From positions 1-23,101 of the forward strand of contig CAZKMO010000045.1 in NCBI GenBank assembly GCA_964554015.1: DNA of 23,101 bases. Reading direction: 5' to 3'. The notes beneath the pieces are model-generated. The model saw only the letters and a program-made list of their open reading frames with translations, did no database searches and had not been told where the DNA came from. The translations under genes were made by a program, and so were the position numbers. Source of the stretch: CAYUAG01 sp964554015. Its GTDB lineage: Bacteria > Zhuqueibacterota > QNDG01 > CAYUAG01. Below, in pieces: positions 15,065 to 21,449 of the stretch (its first letter is position 1; the number at the start of each line of letters is the position of its first letter).

Positions 15065-16711
15065 TTAATTTTTTATTCCCAAAAGTTCTTTATATCGGTT
15101 TTGATTTGCAACTAATTGAAGTGCTTGCTGTACCACCGGGTCATCCCTCAGTCCTATCCGGACCGAATAGTGAATCCCGAAACACTTAGATGCTATTTCC
15201 TGCTTAAGAATTTTTTTAATGTTTTCTCGTGATTTATCAAATAAAGTGCGATCCACCTGTTTAACCGATTCTCTCAAACTATTAATATTGTCAAGAAAAG
15301 TATCACCGTATTCTTCCTGTTGCGCCAGTTCTTCTATTTCAGTTAATTTCTTCTCCAATGGATCTTCATAATTATAGGAGTTTTCATCCAGATACTGTTT
15401 AAAATCATTTAATATAGAGTCCGTTATGGTCAGGGATGAATCACTTTCACTGGTTGTATTGACATAGTGAACAGCAAAGTTGAAAAACATGGATTTTCGG
15501 CGTAGATCAATAACATAATTTTCCGCAGTAGGCAGTTCTACATAAATGTCCGGAGCAATTCCTCCTCCCCCATGGACCTTTCGTTTATGGTCGGTATAAT
15601 ATTCGGTTTCTGTGTCATTGGTGTCTTCCCAGATTGCATAATTCTTTCGTTGAATACAGCGGCCGCTGGGAGTATAATACTTGGCCGTGGTTAATTTCAG
15701 GGCAGTAGTGGAAGATAGAGGAACCACACTTTGTACCAGTCCTTTACCAAAGGTGGTGTCGCCCACCAGAACGGCCCGGTCATGATCTTGCATGGCTCCG
15801 GCTACGATTTCAGAGGCAGATGCACTTATACGGTTGATAAGCACAATCAGAGGCTTATGAGAATACACCGGATCCCGGGTAGAATGAAAGTCTGCCTTGG
15901 CCTGTTCTGTTCGTCCCCGGATAGTCACTATGGATTCTCCTTTATCCAGGAAGATATCGGAGACATTAACCGCTGATTGTAATACTCCGCCCGGATTAGA
16001 GCGCAGATCAAGAATAAGACCGTTGAGGTTTTTATTCTGGAGTTCCCGGATGGCCTGGGAAATTTCCGGAGCAGAATTTTTAGAGAATCTGGTCAACTGT
16101 ATGTAGCCGATATTATTATCCAGCATGCCGGCAAAACGAACATCGTTTACCGTTATCTTTTCCCGGATAAGGGCAAATTCCAAGAGTTTTTCCACACCCT
16201 CCCTTTGGATAGTCAGGGTTACAGAGGTTCCTTCCGGTCCCAGGATATGGCGGACACTTTCTTGAAAGCCCAGTTCCTTGGTAGGGGTGCCGTCAACTTT
16301 GATAATTTGGTCTCCTTCCCGGATACCGGCTCGGGCAGCCGGTGTTCCCAGAAAGGGAGGTTCAGCAGCAGTCACTACATTATTCCGGTAATTCAAGAGT
16401 AATCCTATTCCTTCATATTTGCCTTTGGTTAAAATATTGAGTTGTCGTCTGCTGTCTTGTTCAATATAGTTAGTATAGGGGTCCAAGGTATTGAGCATAC
16501 CATTTATACCGGCTTTAAGGAATTCTTCTGAATTAATTTCTTCTACATAATTGGTTGAGATTTCCTTATAAATGTTACCCAGAAGAGTTAGATTTTCATG
16601 GATAGAGGCATAGATATTGTTTCCCGAAGTATTGGCCCATATGAGCATGGCTGTCATTACAACCATAGTTATTAATAAGCTAATAAATGCCTTTTTTACA
16701 TTTTTATTCAT
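15065..16711 (-). CDS. S41 family carboxy-terminal processing protease
   Basis: 548 residues, with an N-terminal membrane anchor or signal segment (about 7-27), so it acts outside the cytoplasm. Ctp proteases trim C-terminal ends of envelope proteins. Seen: the S41 N-terminal helix ('YVEEINSEEFLKAGINGMLNTLDPYTNYI'-type, 55-84), a PDZ domain (about 98-170) with PAARAGIREGDQIIKVDG (124-141), the peptidase core with 'LILDLRSNPGG', nucleophile Ser298 in SASASEI (296-302) and general-base Lys323 in FGKG. The last 150 residues or so form the longer C-terminal region found in many such proteins. The gene overlaps tmk by 8 bp and uses AAGGAA 7 nt before its ATG. No obvious substrate is encoded next to it. 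Confidence 0.93.
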   Translation of the reverse strand: MNKNVKKAFISLLITMVVMTAMLIWANTSGNNIYASIHENLTLLGNIYKEISTNYVEEINSEEFLKAGINGMLNTLDPYTNYIEQDSRRQLNILTKGKYEGIGLLLNYRNNVVTAAEPPFLGTPAARAGIREGDQIIKVDGTPTKELGFQESVRHILGPEGTSVTLTIQREGVEKLLEFALIREKITVNDVRFAGMLDNNIGYIQLTRFSKNSAPEISQAIRELQNKNLNGLILDLRSNPGGVLQSAVNVSDIFLDKGESIVTIRGRTEQAKADFHSTRDPVYSHKPLIVLINRISASASEIVAGAMQDHDRAVLVGDTTFGKGLVQSVVPLSSTTALKLTTAKYYTPSGRCIQRKNYAIWEDTNDTETEYYTDHKRKVHGGGGIAPDIYVELPTAENYVIDLRRKSMFFNFAVHYVNTTSESDSSLTITDSILNDFKQYLDENSYNYEDPLEKKLTEIEELAQQEEYGDTFLDNINSLRESVKQVDRTLFDKSRENIKKILKQEIASKCFGIHYSVRIGLRDDPVVQQALQLVANQNRYKELLGIKN

Positions 16712-17387
16712 GATGGGTTCCTTGTTTTAGTGTTTTTTGTTTTTTTTTAATAACCTGTAGAGCATCCTGCAGGATAATTTTTTTTAATTTTTCCGGAGAT
16801 TGTTCGCCGTTGAGCATTAGGATTCTCTTTGGTTTTTGTTGTGCCAGTTTGGTAAATCCTTTTTTTATGTTTTCAAAAAAATTTTTACTCTGGGTTTCCA
16901 TTCTATCCCTGGGACCAGATATTTGATTTCGCCGTTTCAGGGATTCTTTCCAGGAGATGTCAAGAATATAGGTACGATCCGGAATAGTATGTTTGCATAC
17001 CAGAGTATTCAGGGTTTCGATATCCTCTAAAGGGAGGGAGCGTCCATAGCCCTGATAGGTAGTAGTAGAATCAAAAAAGCGGTCAGCTATTATTATAGTA
17101 GTGGTTTGCAGGAGAGGATCAAGTTTTTCCGACACCAGTTGAGCCCGGGCAGCTTCGTACAGTAGCAGTTCAGTAAGGGGTGCCATGGCACGGTGATTTT
17201 TATCCAGGAGGATATTCCGTATTTTTTCGGAAATAAGGGTGCCTCCCGGTTCTCTGAGGAGGGTGGTTGTGTATCCGGTATTTTTTAACTGCTGATACAA
17301 AGCCTCTGCCTGCATCGATTTACCACTACCATCAATTCCCTCAAAACTGAAAAACACAGCCTTTCTTTTTTTATGTTCTTTTTTCAT
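16704..17387 (-). CDS. tmk: thymidylate kinase
   Basis: 227 residues. It phosphorylates dTMP to dTDP with ATP in the cytoplasm, an essential step of dTTP supply. Seen: P-loop EGIDGSGKS (16-24), REPGG (45-49) of the dTMP site, DRFFDST (102-108) with the YQGYGR segment, and a LID region with basic residues around 152-164 (Arg-Arg-Asn...Gly-Pro-Arg-Asp-Arg). An N-terminal Lys-rich extension of about 9 residues precedes the core. AAGGAAG lies 5 nt or so before the ATG. It is the first gene of the tmk-S41-ppdK unit; its promoter should lie in the 17388-17500 stretch, but I see only weak candidates. Confidence 0.95.
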   Translation of the reverse strand: MKKEHKKRKAVFFSFEGIDGSGKSMQAEALYQQLKNTGYTTTLLREPGGTLISEKIRNILLDKNHRAMAPLTELLLYEAARAQLVSEKLDPLLQTTTIIIADRFFDSTTTYQGYGRSLPLEDIETLNTLVCKHTIPDRTYILDISWKESLKRRNQISGPRDRMETQSKNFFENIKKGFTKLAQQKPKRILMLNGEQSPEKLKKIILQDALQVIKKKQKTLKQGTHHE

Positions 17388-18053
17388 ACTTCCTTATTTT
17401 TACTATAGCCTATTAATATAATTAAAATCTTCTACAACTCCAATGATAAATTTGATTTTTTTTAAAATTAAAGGTTGATTTTATTGTAGGATGTAAAATT
17501 TTTTACTTGTAACCTTATCCCTTTTGGTCTTGTTTTGAAATAGATTTACACATTTAACAACCGTCTATTCCTTTTGGTTTCAGGTATATGTATTTTTTTT
17601 CTGTTAGGATTTTATTTACTCTTATAATTAAAATAATATTTTACAATTCCGTCATCCTGAGGAATGCTAGTGACGAAGGATCTTTTGCTACAGGGGGTCC
17701 AGGATAGGAGTAATTTTAGTTGGTAATGAAAGTAAAATCTTTAAAGAATCGCACTTTATCAGGAAACAAATAGTCATACTTTTTCATTCATTGGCGTGAG
17801 ATTCTTCGCTCCTTTCAGTCACTCAGAAAGACAATATGGAGGGTTTAGTTTGAGAACTGTAAATTTTTCAGGACGGCACATTGGTTTGACGAGGAATTTA
17901 TTTCTTCCGGACATGGCATTCTCCGATATTCCCACACTCCGGTACCCCGGTTCTCTTGTTGTAAAAAAATTATTCAAATAAAATTCTTCTCCTCTTCTCC
18001 ATCTTCCATTCTCCCTTTTCCTTTTTTTCCTTGTTTTATCCCTTCGATTGTAC
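17388..18053. other. 666-bp intergenic region with repeats
   Basis: No credible gene. From left to right: the tmk upstream region; a direct repeat TATYCCTTTTGGTYT at 17516-17530 and 17566-17580; an imperfect inverted repeat (17649-17840); then about 100 bp of more GC-rich DNA (roughly 17840-17960) including a GGTACC palindrome; and a 62-nt pyrimidine-rich tract (17984-18045) with only four purines, directly after the stop codon of the phosphatidyltransferase gene on the other strand. An open frame at 17796-17981 lacks a ribosome binding site and starts inside the inverted repeat. Confidence 0.7.
17649..17840. repeat. imperfect inverted repeat, GTCATYCTGAG-type element
   Basis: The left arm, plus strand 17651-17683, begins GTCATCCTGAGGAA and ends CGAAGGATCT. 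The right arm, read on the minus strand from about 17833 to 17800, begins GTCTTTCTGAGTGA and ends CGAAGAATCT. The arms are 33-34 nt, share the CTGAG and CGAAG-R-ATCT cores, and face each other across about 115 bp. From memory, sequences of this kind are scattered intergenically in many bacterial genomes; I cannot count copies here because only one pair is in the window. Confidence 0.65.
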
Positions 18054-18695
18054 TCAGGGCATACTTTTTTCTTTTATCTTTTTTCTTTGTTTTTCATCCT
18101 CTTTCCAGATGTACTGCAATCGCTGTACAACAGTTAAAAGGGAAGCAAGGGCAGTAAACCAGACGACTATAATAAAGAGGATTGTATGCAAAACACCCGT
18201 AATTCCCAGAAGAGCAACCCGCTCTTCTCTTTGTATAAAACCCACATCACAGATAAATCCCAGACCTTCGGCTCGGGCCCTTATATAACTTACCAGAAAG
18301 GAAAAGCAGGCAGCACTGCCAGCAGCAGCTGCGGTTGGATACAGTCCCTTCCGAATAAAAAAATAAGTGGTACCGGCCAGAAAAAGGAATTCGGAAGCTC
18401 GATCCAGAGTGGAATCCAGCAACGCTCCGAACTTAGAAATAGTATGGGTTTTTCTGGCGACCAGGCCGTCTATATTATCAAAGATCCCGGCAAGCAGCAT
18501 TATTCCGGCGGCAATATGTAAATAGCCAGATACTATAAAACCAACTGATATAATAATGAGAGAAAAACCTATCAAAGATAAGAGGTTGGGGTGCAGATTG
18601 AATCCTAACACATAAGTAACCACTATTTCCAGCCAGGCAAGATATTTTTTCTTAACCGCCTCCGGAATAAGGGTTTTTGATTTGGAATTTATCAA
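18054..18695 (-). CDS. class I CDP-alcohol phosphatidyltransferase
   Basis: 213 residues, an integral membrane enzyme that moves a phosphatidyl group from CDP-diacylglycerol to an alcohol. Seen: the complete catalytic motif with Asp73, Asp76-Gly77, Ala80-Arg81, Gly90, Asp94 and Asp98, and several hydrophobic segments (about 42-58, 60-72, 101-125, 165-190). 'LGFNLHPNLLSLIGF' near 30-44 is the usual opening, and RAEGLGF...GFIQREERV resembles phosphatidylinositol-phosphate or archaetidylinositol-phosphate synthases. The acceptor (inositol phosphate, glycerol phosphate or other) cannot be fixed from sequence alone. The start is TTG at 18695, sharing TTGA with the rsmI stop, a 4-bp overlap that implies coupled translation. 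Confidence 0.88.
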   Translation of the reverse strand: MINSKSKTLIPEAVKKKYLAWLEIVVTYVLGFNLHPNLLSLIGFSLIIISVGFIVSGYLHIAAGIMLLAGIFDNIDGLVARKTHTISKFGALLDSTLDRASEFLFLAGTTYFFIRKGLYPTAAAAGSAACFSFLVSYIRARAEGLGFICDVGFIQREERVALLGITGVLHTILFIIVVWFTALASLLTVVQRLQYIWKEDEKQRKKIKEKSMP

Positions 18696-19390
18696 TTTTT
18701 TTTATCAGCTCCTTCCATTATGAGTACACATTCTCCTTTGATACTACTTCTCTGGGAAAAGGTTTCTTTTACTTCCGCAAGTGGTCCCCGTACAATTTCT
18801 TCGAATTTTTTAGTCAGCTCCCGGCACACGGCTATTTTTCGGTTACCGCAGTAATCCTCCAAATCGTTCAGGGTACGGATTAGCCGGTGGGGAGATTCAT
18901 AGAGTACTATAGTTCCCTCCAGTACAGCTATGCTTTCCAGCTTTTTTTTTCGTTTCTTTTTGACCGGTAAAAATCCTTCAAAGGTAAACCTGTCAGTAGG
19001 CAGCCCGGAGGCCACCAGGGCTGCTATGGCAGCCACCGGACCGGGTATGGGAATAATCTGTATGTTTTGACTAACCGCTTCCCGTACCAGATAAAAGGCC
19101 GGGTCTGATATACCGGGAGTCCCGGCATCGGAAACCAGGGCAATGTCTGTTCCCTGCGAAAGCTTTTTAATCAATTGTGGTGTTTTTTGTCTTTTGTTAT
19201 GATCATAATAACTTTCCAGTTCAGCTGGAATGTGGTAATGGTTGAGAAGAATTCCGGTCCGGCGGGTATCCTCGGCAGCAATCAAATCTACCTGTTTTAA
19301 TACATTTAGAGCTCGCAGAGTAATATCCTCCAGATTACCGATGGGCGTGCTAACCAGATAAAGCTTTCCCTTTTCTGTATGATCCGACAC
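18692..19390 (-). CDS. rsmI: 16S rRNA (cytidine-2'-O)-methyltransferase RsmI
   Basis: 232 residues. RsmI methylates the 2'-O of C1402 in 16S rRNA (E. coli numbering) using S-adenosylmethionine and helps decoding fidelity. Seen: the tetrapyrrole-methylase-like fold with PIGNLED (16-22), AEDTRR (39-44), HNKR in the 62-70 region, SDAGTPGISDP (87-97), the 'PGPVAAIAALVASGL' helix (from 116) and FEGFLP. The protein stops after the methyltransferase domain and lacks the small C-terminal helical domain of the roughly 285-aa E. coli protein; shortened forms are common. The start is GTG at 19390 with AAGGAA about 6-7 nt upstream. It overlaps the phosphatidyltransferase gene downstream by 4 bp. Confidence 0.95.
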   Translation of the reverse strand: MSDHTEKGKLYLVSTPIGNLEDITLRALNVLKQVDLIAAEDTRRTGILLNHYHIPAELESYYDHNKRQKTPQLIKKLSQGTDIALVSDAGTPGISDPAFYLVREAVSQNIQIIPIPGPVAAIAALVASGLPTDRFTFEGFLPVKKKRKKKLESIAVLEGTIVLYESPHRLIRTLNDLEDYCGNRKIAVCRELTKKFEEIVRGPLAEVKETFSQRSSIKGECVLIMEGADKKN

Positions 19391-19453
19391 GTTAGTTTCC
19401 TTATAAAATAATTATTTAGTATCTTCTGATCTTCATCTATAACAGTTTTTAGA

Positions 19454-19553
19454 NNNNNNNNNNNNNNNNNNNNNNNNNNNNNNNNNNNNNNNNNNNNNNN
19501 NNNNNNNNNNNNNNNNNNNNNNNNNNNNNNNNNNNNNNNNNNNNNNNNNNNNN
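19454..19553. other. assembly gap of 100 N
   Basis: Exactly 100 undetermined bases, the conventional filler for a scaffold join of unknown length. The real distance between the lysine transaminase and rsmI is therefore unknown, and genes could be missing. The 63 bp between the gap and the rsmI start hold the rsmI ribosome binding site and AT-rich DNA. Confidence 0.98.
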
Positions 19554-20947
19554 TAAGCCTTCAGCTTAGAAAGAGCCTTTCTCATTCTCTGCAGGCCGTC
19601 ATCGATTTCATCCTTAGTAATATCCAGATGAGGGCGCAAACGCACAGTATGGTTACCGCACTTCAGACAAAGCAGGTATTCCTGCTTGAAATAGTGACAT
19701 AGCTCTTTATGGGAATGATTTGCATCTATGACATCAAATCCGATTAGCAGTCCTTTACCCCGGGGATTTCCCAGCAGGTGGCTGTTTTCCTGACAGAGGT
19801 TTTGTATGGAGGTGAGCAGGTAGTCACCCATGACCCGGGTGTTTTGCAGCAGGTTTTCTTTTTTTATTATTTTCAGGTATTCTGCACAGCGGATCATGTC
19901 AACTATGTTACCACCCCAGGTCGAGTTAAGACGGCTTTTGCTTTCTTCCGTATTACCAAAGACATGCTCTTTAATGCGGGAGATTTTTTCATGATTGGCC
20001 ATCACACCCCCGGTTTGGGCTTTTTTTGAAAAAGTAATAAGATCCGGAAGGGCTTTTTTACCGAAATGTTCATGAGCCCACATGGTGCCGGTGGTGCCGA
20101 ATCCGGTCTGGATCTCATCATAAATCAACAGGACATCATATTCTTCGCTGAGCTGTCGTAACTGGATAAACAGCTCCGTAGGCAGGTGCCGATCTCCTCC
20201 CTCACACTGAATGGGTTCAATAATAATGGCGGCAATGTCGTGGCCATGCTGGGTTAATATGGTTTTGAGATGTTCAACTGCCTTTGCCAGTTTGTTCTCC
20301 ACCTCCTGCTTATTGTTTACCTTTCCCTGGTTGTCAAAAGTCAATACCGGAGGATCAATTGTAAACCAGTCGAATTTAGGAAAGTATTTATACTTTCTAG
20401 GATCACAGGTATGGGTTATGGAGAGGGTATAGCCGGAGCGACCATGAAAGCTATTTTCAAAATGTATCACTTTAGTGCCCAGGGGCTGGTTTATTTCCTG
20501 AGGATCGTCGGTTATGATTTGTTTTTGCATATTTAATCGTACTTTCCAGTCAAAAGCTGCTTTAAGGGCATTTTCAACAGACAGGGCTCCTCCTTCGATA
20601 AAGAAAAAATGGTCCATATGGGAAGGGACAGCCAGCTGGCGGAAGATCTGTATGAATTCAGCAAATTCCTTGGTCCAGAAGTCACTCAAGGTGGGCCTGT
20701 AAATGGCTGCATGTGAAATTTTTTCCAGAAATGATTTTTCCCGAAGATCAGGATGATCAAAGCGTACTGGTGAAGAGGCAAAAAAGCCGTTGAAATCCAG
20801 GTACTCTTTTCCGGAAATATCCCTTAAATAAGAGCCGTGTGAAGGCCAGATTTCCGGGGAAACTTCAGTCCACCAATCCGACTGTAACCCAGCGATTGAT
20901 TGTTCCGGATTGCCGGTTATAGCTGATTTTATTGTATTTATATTCAT
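19554..20947 (-). CDS. lat: L-lysine 6-transaminase (3' end at assembly gap)
   Basis: A PLP-dependent class III aminotransferase that moves the epsilon amino group of lysine to 2-oxoglutarate, giving 2-aminoadipate 6-semialdehyde. 464 codons are readable up to the gap. Seen: the LAT-type N-terminus with 'DFNGFFASSPVRFDHP', the signature GGALSVENALKAAFDWK (119-135), 'HFENSFHGRSGYTLS' in the cofactor-stacking region, Asp277 in YDEIQTGFG and Lys309 in FSKKAQTGG as probable Schiff-base lysine. GGALSVENALKAAFDWK distinguishes it from ornithine and acetylornithine transaminases. The final visible codons end in KLKA followed by TA plus an unknown base; since the family is about 440-460 residues, this is probably TAA or TAG. 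Reading through the N block to 19433 is an artefact. GAGGTT and a good promoter precede the ATG. Confidence 0.9.
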
Positions 20948-20988
20948 GCAAGCAACCTCTATAATTTATTATATGTTATTATAAGTTT

Positions 20989-21017
20989 ATTTTAATCATT
21001 TTCAGGGACAAAGTCAA
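20989..21017 (-). promoter_or_regulatory. sigma70-type promoter of the lysine transaminase gene
   Basis: Minus strand: TTGACT (21012-21017), 17-bp spacer, TAAAAT (20989-20994). Both hexamers are five of six. The start would lie about 35 bp before the ATG at 20947. Confidence 0.75.
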
Positions 21018-21449
21018 GGTTCTTATAAAAATTATAATTACCTGATAAATTATTTGCATTAATAATAATTTTTTGTAAATTAGATGAATAACTTTGCAAC
21101 CAAAGATGTACATGAAGATGATGTTATAGCAATAAGTGAATATGAACCACAAGATGCTATCCTATATCAGAGATCGTATTATTTCTAAACAGTATTTTTT
21201 TGATAAAAAAAATATGTGTGAATATACCGGCCTTTAGATCATACCGGCAAGCCATTGAATGATAAGAAAAAAATATATCAACAGGTATTTGTCTTTTATG
21301 CATTATTCGAATATTATAAAAAAAAGTCGGAAAATTGATCAAAACGAATATACGGAATCGGAAGGGAAAGGACCATATCATAATGCCAGAATGTGTATAG
21401 AAATTTATAATAGAATTAGCAGTTTATTAAGTAAAAAGAGGGACTGATT
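21018..21449. other. divergent intergenic region with possible gene remnants
   Basis: Remaining spacer between the transaminase promoter and the rightward transporter gene. It carries two short plus-strand open frames (21084-21188, 34 aa, and 21259-21447, 62 aa) described separately. Between them all three forward frames are broken by stops. The transporter promoter should lie here; a weak candidate is TTGCAT (from 21054) with TAAATT 16 bp on, but the evidence is thin. GAGGG at about 21439-21443 serves the transporter start. Confidence 0.5.
21259..21447 (+). CDS. possible small protein or gene remnant upstream of the transporter
   Basis: A 62-codon frame ending 2 bp before the transporter ATG. 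The second half (YHNARMCIEIYNRISSLLSK) has the mixed composition and amphipathic look of real protein, while the first part is Lys/Ile-rich AT DNA. No ribosome binding site precedes the ATG, and I recognise no family. It may be the 3' remnant of a decayed plus-strand gene, with the 34-aa frame at 21084-21188 (Asp-Val-His-Glu-Asp-Asp and Glu-Tyr-Glu-Pro-Gln-Asp) as another fragment, or may be chance. Confidence 0.25.
   Translation: MIRKKYINRYLSFMHYSNIIKKSRKIDQNEYTESEGKGPYHNARMCIEIYNRISSLLSKKRD

Noticed and set aside
17796..17981. 61-codon plus-strand frame in the intergenic spacer
   Set aside because: It starts inside the right arm of the inverted repeat, has no ribosome binding site and no family-like motif.
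19433..19553. C-terminal extension of the transaminase through the N block
   Set aside because: The apparent extension consists of undetermined residues plus a few chance codons; the gap size is arbitrary.
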